18,933 bases of DNA from RGIG5675 sp050943435 (lineage in GTDB: Bacteria > Bacillota > Clostridia > Oscillospirales > Ruminococcaceae). Within the stretch, counting starts at the first letter, position 1. The number at the start of each line of letters is the position of its first letter. The stretch lies in assembly GCA_050943435.1 (NCBI GenBank), contig JBMNPE010000029.1:1-18933 (forward strand), written 5' to 3'. A program made the translations under genes and the position numbers. Under the pieces are notes generated by a model. That model saw only the letters and a program-made list of their open reading frames with translations. It made no database searches and was not told the origin of the DNA. Of the stretch, positions 1 to 6,549 are shown in pieces.

Positions 1-1
1 A

Positions 2-1033
2 TCCCAGCTGAAGCTCGGAATGACGAAGAGCGAAGTCGAGGCAATTGCTGGAAAAGAGACAGATGAAAGGAACGGGATGTCCGTCTACGGGAGCGGTGAC
101 TGCGCAGCAGTGCAGTACACCGACGGGAAGGCTTCCAGGATAGTCCTGAGGGACGAGAGCGCATCCATATCTCCCTTCAGGAAGGGGGAGTATCCCGAAA
201 TAACCGCGCAGAACCTCACCCCGGACTCCACCATAGATTTTGAAGGAATGGAATCCGCATTCGGGTATCCGGTCTCTGAAATAGAGAAAATCTACGATGC
301 CAGCGGGGCTGAATATGTGAGGCTCCACTTCGGATATGTCGATCCCGACGCAAATTTCGATCCTGCATGGAGAGGCGAGGATACTGCAGAGATATCCTAT
401 GCGGGATGTACGATAAAAAGCTGGCACAGGGAGGAAGAGACGCGGGGCCTGCTCAAGGGCTCTCTCGAGGGCAGGCTGGCAGAACAGTATGTGAGCTACT
501 CAGACTATCTCGGAGACTTTTATGCATTCTGTTCCGCAATGCAGCTCACTTCCGGGACCCCGGCAAAATCGGAGGTTGAATCGACTCTCGGAGGTACTCT
601 CAGCCAGTACGACACATACGGCGAATACACCCTCTGCGAACTCGTCCCCTCAGAACCGCTCTCAGTCATGGCTTCTGATTCCGGAACAACAGCCTCGTAC
701 CGCATAACCCTCACATTCGACGGAGACAGGATGGTGAATGTCTTCTACTGCTGCCTCAGGCTCAAGGACGGGGATTCGCTCGACATCCCGGACACTGTGT
801 CAAGGGGAATGACCATGGCAGAGGTCTTCCAGACCATAGGGGCAATGCCCACCGCAATGCTCTACGACACCGGGAGCATCTATGTCTGCTGGGGCCCGCA
901 GCGGGAGGGCAACACCATAGACGAGCAGTTCGAATATGTGGTCCGCTTCGGGGCAGACGACTACATCGCAAAGAACTGCTACGACAATTCTGCCCTCGCG
1001 TCTTCAGGTGACAGCCAGGGTTCGGAAGGGTGA
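2..1033 (+). CDS. Partial hypothetical protein with tandem 'GMT..EV' repeat domains (5' end outside window)
   Basis: The reading frame is open to the left edge, and the codons before the first internal ATG (position 20) read SQLKLG, completing the motif LGMTKSEVEAIAG. The real start is therefore upstream and only the last 343 or so residues are present. About four related units can be seen: LGMTKSEVEAIAG; FEGMESAFGYPVSEIEKIY; GTPAKSEVESTLGG; and RGMTMAEVFQTIGAMP. Each is followed by a short beta-rich stretch rich in Tyr and charged residues. This pattern (short helix with Gly-Met-Thr, then a small sheet) resembles the SmpA/BLIP-like fold repeats found in many secreted clostridial lipoproteins. 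I infer an extracellular or lipid-anchored protein, but no signal peptide can be checked because the N-terminus is missing. No catalytic motif is seen. It ends just before a strong hairpin and converges with the glycosyltransferase gene. Function unknown. Confidence 0.75.
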   Translation, partial: SQLKLGMTKSEVEAIAGKETDERNGMSVYGSGDCAAVQYTDGKASRIVLRDESASISPFRKGEYPEITAQNLTPDSTIDFEGMESAFGYPVSEIEKIYDASGAEYVRLHFGYVDPDANFDPAWRGEDTAEISYAGCTIKSWHREEETRGLLKGSLEGRLAEQYVSYSDYLGDFYAFCSAMQLTSGTPAKSEVESTLGGTLSQYDTYGEYTLCELVPSEPLSVMASDSGTTASYRITLTFDGDRMVNVFYCCLRLKDGDSLDIPDTVSRGMTMAEVFQTIGAMPTAMLYDTGSIYVCWGPQREGNTIDEQFEYVVRFGADDYIAKNCYDNSALASSGDSQGSEG

Positions 1034-1051
1034 TTTTCTCAAGTCAGATTT

Positions 1052-1079
1052 AAAGGGACGGGCATCTGCCCGTCCCTTT
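1052..1079. terminator. Bidirectional Rho-independent terminator
   Basis: A perfect 13-bp stem (AAAGGGACGGGCA, paired with TGCCCGTCCCTTT) with a 2-base centre lies between two convergent stop codons. T residues follow the stem on the + strand, and the flanking A/T bases give a shorter U-rich run on the - strand. It can serve both the repeat protein gene and the glycosyltransferase gene. Confidence 0.85.
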
Positions 1080-1093
1080 TGGTCTTTCTAGAG

Positions 1094-2047
1094 TCAGTCG
1101 TCCAGCAGGGTTTTGTCCACAATGTACCTCGGCCTGTGCTTTGCCTCGAGCATCGCGCCACCCGCATATAGCCCCGTGATGCCAGCCGCCGCTAGGATAA
1201 AGCCTCCCAGCATCCAGAGGGAAACAGCCCAGAAGGAATACCCTGCAGCCCACCGGCCGCACAGCCCCACAATGAGCATCACCAGAAGCGCAATAATGGA
1301 AACAGTTGAAACCGCGAATCCCGCTGCGGTTATGATCATGGCTGGCTTTGTGGAGAAGGAAGTGATCCCGTCAACAGCAAGCTTGGCCATTTTTGACATA
1401 TTGTATTTTGAGCTGCCGGCAGCCCTCTCATGGCGCACATATTTCACCGTGGCAGTCTTGAACCCGATTAGCGGCACCATTCCCCTCAAAAACAGGTTCG
1501 TCTCTCCGAACTGTGCAAGGGCGTCAAGAGCCCGCCTGCTCATGAGCCTGTAGTCGGCGTGGTCGTAGACGACCTCAGCCCCGAGCCTGTTCATCAGCCT
1601 GTAGAACATGTGGGCCGTTCCCCTTTTGAATCCGGTATCCTCGGCCCTAGAGCTCCTCACGCCGTAGACGATGTCGCATCCCTCGTTGTACCGGTCTATA
1701 AATTCTCCCAGGACGCCCGGGTCGTCCTGCAGGTCTGCGTCCATAGATACAGCGAAGTCGCAGCGTTCCCTCGCAGTCATTAGTCCGCACATCAGCACGT
1801 TCTGGTGTCCCCTGTTTCTGGAGAGGCTCACCCCTGTGAACATGGGATTCTCCCTGTGAAGCTCCTCGATTATGCTCCATGTGGAATCGGAAGAGCCGTC
1901 GTTGCAGAAAAGCACCCTGCTCCTGTCGGAAATCTGCCCTTCTTCCATGAGGCCAGACATTATCTCTTTGAGGCGTCCTGCTGTGATCCTGAGCACCTGC
2001 TCCTCGTTGTAGCAGGGAACCACTATATAAAGAACATCGCCTTTCAC
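1094..2047 (-). CDS. Glycosyltransferase family 2, polyprenyl-phosphate glycosyltransferase type (GtrB/YkcC-like)
   Basis: The 317-residue protein has an N-terminal GT-A domain: YIVVPCYNEE (residues 7-16), CNDGSSDST (48-56) and the metal/nucleotide motif MDADLQDDP (102-110, Asp103 and Asp105). SLSRNRGHQNVL (74-85) and an RAAGSSKYN segment near 208 are typical of the dolichyl/undecaprenyl-phosphate glucose or mannose synthase group. Two long hydrophobic segments (about 237-263 and 270-298) should anchor it in the membrane, as in GtrB and YkcC. Such enzymes move a sugar from a nucleotide donor to undecaprenyl phosphate on the inner face, for later wall or polymer glycosylation. The start is GTG, chosen because GGAGGA sits 8 bases upstream. 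It appears monocistronic, with its own extended -10. No partner glycosyltransferase or flippase is visible here, so the sugar and acceptor are unknown. Confidence 0.9.
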   Translation of the reverse strand: MKGDVLYIVVPCYNEEQVLRITAGRLKEIMSGLMEEGQISDRSRVLFCNDGSSDSTWSIIEELHRENPMFTGVSLSRNRGHQNVLMCGLMTARERCDFAVSMDADLQDDPGVLGEFIDRYNEGCDIVYGVRSSRAEDTGFKRGTAHMFYRLMNRLGAEVVYDHADYRLMSRRALDALAQFGETNLFLRGMVPLIGFKTATVKYVRHERAAGSSKYNMSKMAKLAVDGITSFSTKPAMIITAAGFAVSTVSIIALLVMLIVGLCGRWAAGYSFWAVSLWMLGGFILAAAGITGLYAGGAMLEAKHRPRYIVDKTLLDD

Positions 2048-2092
2048 GTGAGTAGTCCTCCAGAAATTGATGAGTTAAAGACCTGCAGAACA

Positions 2093-2101
2093 AGTATAGC
2101 A
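2093..2101 (-). promoter_or_regulatory. Extended -10 promoter for the glycosyltransferase gene
   Basis: On the - strand the sequence TGCTATACT gives an extended -10 (TGn followed by TATACT) about 45 bases upstream of the GTG start. There is no convincing -35 at 17 bases. The same TGCTATA pattern occurs before the flavoprotein operon at 15152-15160. Predicted from sequence only. Confidence 0.5.
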
Positions 2102-2131
2102 TGCTGACTGCCCGGGTGAGGCATAAGAATA

Positions 2132-2160
2132 GAGCGCCTCTCCACGCAGGAGAAGCGCTC
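2132..2160 (-). terminator. Probable terminator after the cysK operon
   Basis: Two 12-base arms (2132-2143 and 2149-2160) pair completely except for one G-U and enclose a 5-base loop. The hairpin lies 20 bases beyond the stop of the DAK-like gene. The run after it on the - strand (TATTCTTA) is only moderately T-rich, so termination may be incomplete. Confidence 0.6.
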
Positions 2161-2179
2161 CGTTACTTTCAGCTTATTT

Positions 2180-2431
2180 TCAGCCCTTGAGGCCTCTTGA
2201 CTGCCTGTCCATATCCTCCACGACTATGTCGTATATTTCGCCTAGTGTCGATCCGTACTCGAGGATCTCCCAGGGCCTGTTTGTGTGGAAGTGTATCTTG
2301 CAGGTTCCGTCGTCAGCCATCACGAGAAGGCAGTCGCCTTCAAAATGCCCGCTTATGTACTCGTCAATGGCGTCCTCATCGAGATTATCGCCGTCTATCA
2401 GCATCTGGGTGTCGTATCTGTATTTGAGCAT
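2180..2431 (-). CDS. Small stand-alone DAK phosphatase/FakA C-terminal-like domain protein
   Basis: This 83-residue protein matches the last part of YloV/FakA-type fatty-acid kinases (the DAK2-associated C-terminal region). GDCLLVMADDGTCKIHFHTN (residues 32-51) resembles the family's 'GDS.vvv.dd...KvHvHTN', and LGEIYDIVVEDMDRQ (63-77) resembles 'G.l..ikIeNM..Q'. The kinase domain and the middle domain that binds acyl phosphate or FakB are absent, so it cannot phosphorylate fatty acids by itself. Short proteins of this kind are annotated in clostridia as 'kinase to dihydroxyacetone kinase'; their role is not known to me. It is the last gene of the probable cysK operon, 84 bases after the Rrf2 gene. 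The ribosome site (AAGGA) is weak and lies in the loop of a possible hairpin. It may be an ancient fragment kept as an independent domain; the intact frame and conserved residues argue against a decaying pseudogene. Confidence 0.75.
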   Translation of the reverse strand: MLKYRYDTQMLIDGDNLDEDAIDEYISGHFEGDCLLVMADDGTCKIHFHTNRPWEILEYGSTLGEIYDIVVEDMDRQSRGLKG

Positions 2432-2515
2432 CAGACTATTTTCCTTTTTTTCAATTCAGTGGCGTCTGATAGTCTACCACCCCTCGGCAAGGTTTTCCAC
2501 CCCGGGGGTAATGCT

Positions 2516-2944
2516 TCAGATTACGTATTCCGGCTCCCAGGATGTCTTCATGAGATCTGCAATAGTGATCCCGTCGAAGTACTCAACAGTCATATCCCTG
2601 TATTTTCTCCACATGTCCAGGGTCCTGCAGGATGCCGCCATCGAACAGCCGTCCCTGCCTCCCGAAAGGCATGCCACGGGGGAGAGGTCCTCGCCCGAGG
2701 CCCTGAGGACGTCCCCGACCCTGCAGCGGTCAGGGCGTCCAGCAAACCTGTATCCCCCGCCCCTTCCGCTCGCGGACTCAACGAGCCCGGCCTCGGCCAG
2801 GGACGGCATGATTCTCTCAATGTACTTGAGGGAGATGTTCTGCCTCTCGGCGACGTCTTTCATCGGTATGAACGAACCGTTCATGTGTTCCGCAAGATCG
2901 ATGATCACCCTCAGGGCATAGCGTCCTTTTGTGGAAATCAGCAT
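2516..2944 (-). CDS. Rrf2 family transcriptional regulator (IscR/CymR-like)
   Basis: The 142-residue protein begins MLISTKGRYALRV, the standard Rrf2 start, followed by a winged helix-turn-helix (residues about 24-70: MKDVAERQNIS.KYIERIM and the wing SGRGGGYRFA). Cys92, Cys100 and Cys106 form a C-x7-C-x5-C cluster like the Fe-S ligands of IscR (C-x5-C-x5-C). CymR, the cysteine-responsive member, lacks this cluster, so an Fe-S or redox signal is plausible. Members bind imperfect palindromes and repress Fe-S or cysteine genes. It lies 31 bases after the pyridoxal kinase gene in the cysK operon, and a GGAGG lies 7 bases before its ATG. I infer that it controls this operon, possibly through the inverted repeat at 4833-4847. 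That link is inferred from position, not shown. Confidence 0.92.
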   Translation of the reverse strand: MLISTKGRYALRVIIDLAEHMNGSFIPMKDVAERQNISLKYIERIMPSLAEAGLVESASGRGGGYRFAGRPDRCRVGDVLRASGEDLSPVACLSGGRDGCSMAASCRTLDMWRKYRDMTVEYFDGITIADLMKTSWEPEYVI

Positions 2945-2975
2945 GACAAGGCCTCCAGAGAGGTCCCTTCCGCAT

Positions 2976-3809
2976 TCAGCGTCTTACCGCCTTGATGAGC
3001 TCCGGAAGGGCCTTTTCGAATTCTACTCCGTACCAGTGGCTGGCATCGCCTATGGTGCACTCTATGCATGAAACGGTGTAGTCTGCAGCCGTCTTCGCGG
3101 CATCATAGGTGCTCATGCCGTTCATCAGGGCCCCCACGAAGGCGGATGCGTATACATCTCCGGTCCCGTGGCATCCCTTGGAGATCCTGCGGTGCTCGTA
3201 GTAGCTGAGCTTTCCGTTCTCCTCGACGGCGACGCCCGTCGTCTCGGGCTTGTAGCTCACCCCGGTCAGTATGACTGTCTTTGCCCCGCTGTCCTCCAGG
3301 GCCTTTATCAGCCCTTTTACGTAGTCCTCGTCATACTGCTCCCTGTATTCATATCCCGTGAGTAGGCAGGCTTCCGTAATGTTCGGCAGGATAATATCAG
3401 CTGAGAACGCGAGCTTCTTCATGGATTCCACAAACGCCATGTCGAAGGAGGGATAGAGCTTGCCGTTGTCGGCCATTGCGGGATCCACTATATTGAGGCA
3501 GCCCTTGTTCTCGAGGCTTCCCATTATGTCCTTTACAATGGAAATCTGCTTCTCGCTTCCGAGGTATCCCGTGTATACGGCGTCGAAGGAAATTCCCTCC
3601 TTCTTCCAGTGCCCGGCTATTCCGGGCATGTCATCCGTGAGGTCCCTGAAGGTGTAATCCTTGAAGCCCATCGTATGAGTCGAAAGCACGGCAGACGGCA
3701 GTATGACCGTCTCCTGGCCGCACGCCGACAGTATCGGGAGTGCTACCGTGAGGGAGCACTGCCCGAAACACGAGATGTCCTGGATAGTGAGAACTCTTCT
3801 ATAAGCCAT
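2976..3809 (-). CDS. Pyridoxal/pyridoxamine kinase (PfkB/ribokinase superfamily)
   Basis: This 277-residue kinase phosphorylates the 5'-hydroxyl of pyridoxal or pyridoxamine with ATP, giving PLP or PMP in salvage. It starts MAYRRVLTIQDISCFGQCS, as clostridial PdxY/PdxK-type enzymes do. NIVDPAMADNG (about 107-117) and ILPNITEACLLTG (about 140-152) are the usual substrate and ATP-side motifs. KGCHGTGDVYASAF contains the GTGD anion hole with the catalytic Asp218. The frame extends 16 codons further upstream, but AGGAGG lies 9 bases before the ATG at 3809 and almost touches the ATG at 3818, so 3809 is preferred. It sits between cysK (PLP enzyme) and the Rrf2 gene, which suggests that cofactor supply is tied to cysteine synthesis. 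The assignment to pyridoxal versus pyridoxamine preference cannot be made from sequence. Confidence 0.9.
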   Translation of the reverse strand: MAYRRVLTIQDISCFGQCSLTVALPILSACGQETVILPSAVLSTHTMGFKDYTFRDLTDDMPGIAGHWKKEGISFDAVYTGYLGSEKQISIVKDIMGSLENKGCLNIVDPAMADNGKLYPSFDMAFVESMKKLAFSADIILPNITEACLLTGYEYREQYDEDYVKGLIKALEDSGAKTVILTGVSYKPETTGVAVEENGKLSYYEHRRISKGCHGTGDVYASAFVGALMNGMSTYDAAKTAADYTVSCIECTIGDASHWYGVEFEKALPELIKAVRR

Positions 3810-3875
3810 TTTCTTCATCCTCCTGATATCTGCTGCCATAAGGCAGGAATATTGCACACTGTTATGGTCTGCTGT

Positions 3876-4808
3876 TCATTCGCTGAAAAGCTCTGTAGAG
3901 AGGTATCTGTCTCCGGTGTCCGGGAGAAGGACTACTATGTTCTTTCCCCTGTACTCTTCCCTCTTGGCAATCTCCATTGCAGCCCAGGCGGCAGCTCCCG
4001 AGGATATCCCCACGAGCACTCCCTGCTTCTTCCCGATGAGCCTCCCTGTCTCGAATGCGTCCTCATTGGAAACCGCGATGATCTCATCATAGATGGACGT
4101 GTCCAGGACCTTGGGAATGAACCCGGCTCCGATTCCCTGTATCTTATGCGGTCCCGCCTTTCCTGTCGACAGGAATGCGGATGTCTTAGGCTCCACCGCA
4201 ACCACCTTGATATCCGGGTTCTTTGACTTTAGGAACTGTCCCACGCCTGTAAGAGTTCCTCCGGTTCCGACTCCTGCCACGAAGCAGTCGACTTTGCCTT
4301 CCGTGTCTCTCCAGATCTCAGGCCCGGTCGTCTCGCGGTGCGCAGCAGGGTTTGACGGGTTTACGAACTGCCCCGCTATAAAGCTGTTTGGCGTCGATGC
4401 TGCGATCTCGTCCGCCTTTTCAATGGCGCCTTTCATCCCGGATGCGCCGTCGCTCAGAACGAGCTCTGCGCCGTAGGCCTTCATCAGCTTCCTGCGCTCG
4501 ACGGACATCGTTTCCGGCATGACTATTATCAGCCTGTAGCCCCTTGAAGCGGCAATGGACGCGAGCCCTATCCCGGTGTTCCCGGAGGTGGGCTCTATTA
4601 TCACGGAATCAGGCTTGAGCCTCCCGTCGGCCTCGGCATCATCTATTATTCTCTTCGCGATTCTGTCCTTGGAAGACCCGGCCGGATTGAAATACTCAAG
4701 CTTTGCGATGACTTTTCCCTTGAGCCCGAATTCCTTTTCTATCCTGCAGAACTCCAGAAGAGGAGTGTTTCCTATCAGCTGATCTACCGAAGTGTATATT
4801 CCGGACAT
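3876..4808 (-). CDS. cysK: Cysteine synthase A (O-acetylserine sulfhydrylase)
   Basis: The 310-residue enzyme is a fold-type II PLP protein that makes cysteine from O-acetylserine and sulfide. It has IGNTPLLE (12-19), NPAGSSKDRIA (41-51) with the PLP lysine Lys47, the substrate loop PTSGNTG (73-79), the phosphate-binding GTGGT (181-185), GIGAGFIP (225-232) and VGISSGAA (266-273, with Ser270 as the PLP-nitrogen partner). Length and motif order are normal for CysK rather than the longer cystathionine beta-synthase. The ATG at 4808 has AGGGG 8 bases upstream. It is the first gene of the operon and has a consensus promoter and an operator-like palindrome. In Bacillus and Staphylococcus CysK binds the Rrf2-type repressor CymR, so having an Rrf2 gene in the same operon may have functional meaning here. 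Transport and acetyltransferase genes (cysE) are not in the window. Confidence 0.95.
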   Translation of the reverse strand: MSGIYTSVDQLIGNTPLLEFCRIEKEFGLKGKVIAKLEYFNPAGSSKDRIAKRIIDDAEADGRLKPDSVIIEPTSGNTGIGLASIAASRGYRLIIVMPETMSVERRKLMKAYGAELVLSDGASGMKGAIEKADEIAASTPNSFIAGQFVNPSNPAAHRETTGPEIWRDTEGKVDCFVAGVGTGGTLTGVGQFLKSKNPDIKVVAVEPKTSAFLSTGKAGPHKIQGIGAGFIPKVLDTSIYDEIIAVSNEDAFETGRLIGKKQGVLVGISSGAAAWAAMEIAKREEYRGKNIVVLLPDTGDRYLSTELFSE

Positions 4809-4832
4809 AATGTATTCCCCTTTTCTAAAATA

Positions 4833-4847
4833 CTACTTATCTAGTAG
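4833..4847. promoter_or_regulatory. Operator-like inverted repeat at the cysK transcription start
   Basis: CTACT, five bases, AGTAG form a perfect inverted repeat covering about +4 to +18 relative to the start predicted from the cysK promoter. This is a classic repressor position. The Rrf2 regulator encoded two genes downstream is the obvious candidate ligand, but no binding is shown. Confidence 0.5.
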
Positions 4848-4856
4848 GTTGATAGG

Positions 4857-4885
4857 ATTATATGTCCGGACTGCGCCGATGTCAA
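4857..4885 (-). promoter_or_regulatory. Consensus sigma-A promoter of the cysK operon
   Basis: On the - strand TTGACA (4885-4880) and TATAAT (4862-4857) are both perfect and separated by 17 bases. Transcription should begin near 4850, giving a leader of about 42 bases. A promoter this strong normally needs a repressor, in keeping with the palindrome just downstream. Confidence 0.85.
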
Positions 4886-4950
4886 TGCATCTGCATGCCT
4901 TTTTCCGCAGAAAACCAAAAGAAATCAATGTGGACAAAAAATAATAATCC

Positions 4951-4979
4951 TTGTATTAAATTTAGGTAAATTACATAAT
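4951..4979 (+). promoter_or_regulatory. Probable promoter of the MATE transporter gene
   Basis: TTGTAT (4951-4956) and CATAAT (4974-4979) are spaced 17 bases apart in an AT-rich stretch that contrasts with the GC-rich genes. The start would fall near 4986, about 43 bases before the TTG start codon. Moderate match to consensus. Confidence 0.5.
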
Positions 4980-5028
4980 TAATACATCGCATGCCGGGAC
5001 GGTTACACAGAGGAGGGAATAATCCAGG

Positions 5029-6510
5029 TTGGCTCAGGAACAGGAATACGTCGAAGAGAATAAAGCCATTCACATCACGCTCGACGATCTCGAAGCCGGG
5101 ACCGATGATGTATCCTCCGGCTCCATAAGGTATTCCGGGAAGCTTCCACAGGGCGTCACCGAGCGTATGGTTTATTCCGACGTGCTCAGGATAGGCTGGC
5201 CCGCATTCATGGAGTACATGCTCGTCCAGCTGACGGGCATGTTCGACCAGATACAGGTCGGTTCCATAGGCCCCCACGCGATAGCGGCAATAGGCATGTC
5301 GATGCAGCCTATATTCCTTCTCTGCACGGCATTCATGTCGATGAACACCGGAACCATGACGATGATCGCGAGGGCAAAGGGCAGGGGCGACAGGGCCCAC
5401 GCCTGCCTGATGCTGAGGCAGGGCCTTCTGATAACCCTTATTGCAAGTGCCGTCATGACAGTTGCGGGATATTTCCTGGCTCTCCCGCTCATCAAGCTCA
5501 TAGGGTCGGACGACCCGGAGACAATAGGACTGGCTCTCATCTATGTGAGGATAAGGGTGCTGAATCTCATTCCCTTTGCCATTACAAGCACGATAACCTC
5601 GGGTCTGCGCGGGATCGGCAATTCCAGGATCTCCCTTGTCTACAACACGACTTCCAATCTTGTAAACATCCTGTTCAACTGGATACTCATCAACGGCAAG
5701 CTTGGCTTCCCGGCTCTTGGCGTGAGAGGTGCAGCCATTGCAACCGTGATAGGCGAGTGGTGTGCCCTGATCATTGCATTCTGCGCAATTCTCAATAAAA
5801 AGCACTACGTGTATCTGAGCTTCGGGAAAGGCGCCTTCAAGCCGGACAGTGCAGCGATCTCCGACATCGTGCACATTGGTGTCCCAGCAGCAGTCGAGCA
5901 TCTCGTGACAAGGGCAGGCATAATCCTCTATACGAGAGTCGTGACGTCCCTCGGCACCAACGCCTATGCGACGCACACCATCTGCATGAACATCCAGTCC
6001 CTCACCTTCATGAACGGGCAGGCCTTTGCCGTCTCTTCCACGTCTCTCGTAGGGCAGAGCCTCGGGAAAAAGCGTCCCGACATGGCCGAGGCCTACAGCA
6101 AGAGGAGCCAGGTCGTCGGATTCATAATCTCGGCGATTTTCGGCCTGATATTCGCATTCTTCGGGAAAAACATCGTGTCCCTTTACACTGATGTCCAGGA
6201 AATAATAGATGCCGGAAGCAGGATCCTGCTCATGATCGCCATACTGCAGCCCTTCCAGTCATCCCAGTTCATACTCTCCGGCTCGATGAGGGGCGCGGGC
6301 GACACCAAGGCAGTCGCGTACATCACCGGATTCACGATGCTCGTGCTGCGTCCAATTCTCGCCTATGTTCTCGTCAATTACTGCAACATGGGCCTGACCG
6401 GCGCATGGATAGCTCTCATGGCCGACCAGGGAACAAGGACGCTGCTGGTGTTCATCCGCTACCGCAGCGGAAAGTGGAAAACCACATTCCATCCTGTGTC
6501 TGAAACCTGA
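5029..6510 (+). CDS. MATE family efflux transporter
   Basis: The 493-residue membrane protein has the MATE (NorM/DinF) layout of about 12 hydrophobic helices in two similar halves: SDVLRIGWPAFMEYMLVQLTGMFDQIQVG begins half one and ISDIVHIGVPAAVEHLVTRAG begins half two. NTGTMTMIARAKGRGD and QAFAVSSTSLVGQSLGKKRPDMA are the paired internal motifs. It should export drugs or metabolites by Na+ or H+ antiport; the substrate is unknown. The start is TTG: an in-frame stop (TAA at 5020-5022) excludes earlier starts, AGGAGGG lies 11 bases upstream, and the next in-frame ATG is 47 codons in. This gives an acidic, soluble extension of about 45 residues before the first helix, longer than in typical 440-460 residue members. 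It is divergent from cysK and terminates inside galM. Confidence 0.93.
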   Translation: MAQEQEYVEENKAIHITLDDLEAGTDDVSSGSIRYSGKLPQGVTERMVYSDVLRIGWPAFMEYMLVQLTGMFDQIQVGSIGPHAIAAIGMSMQPIFLLCTAFMSMNTGTMTMIARAKGRGDRAHACLMLRQGLLITLIASAVMTVAGYFLALPLIKLIGSDDPETIGLALIYVRIRVLNLIPFAITSTITSGLRGIGNSRISLVYNTTSNLVNILFNWILINGKLGFPALGVRGAAIATVIGEWCALIIAFCAILNKKHYVYLSFGKGAFKPDSAAISDIVHIGVPAAVEHLVTRAGIILYTRVVTSLGTNAYATHTICMNIQSLTFMNGQAFAVSSTSLVGQSLGKKRPDMAEAYSKRSQVVGFIISAIFGLIFAFFGKNIVSLYTDVQEIIDAGSRILLMIAILQPFQSSQFILSGSMRGAGDTKAVAYITGFTMLVLRPILAYVLVNYCNMGLTGAWIALMADQGTRTLLVFIRYRSGKWKTTFHPVSET

Positions 6511-6549
6511 GAAAAATTTCCGCAGGCCTAAGCGGTCCGGGATGCACAG

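Noticed and set aside
2477..2503. Two CCACCCC copies 20 bases apart before the DAK-like gene
   Set aside because: Short GC-rich words of this size arise by chance in this base composition, and no promoter or pairing makes sense of them.
2187..2921. 244-codon open frame antisense to the Rrf2 and DAK-like genes
   Set aside because: It crosses two real genes and their spacer and shows no recognisable domain.
4882..5976. 364-codon open frame antisense to the MATE gene
   Set aside because: It is rich in His, Cys and Gly with no family motif and lies opposite a clear transporter gene; its length follows from the codon bias of the MATE gene.
6512..6535. Possible galM terminator (CCGC/GCGG stem followed by a short T run on the - strand)
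   Set aside because: The stem is only 4 bp with an 8-base loop; too weak to call, although the T run is suggestive.
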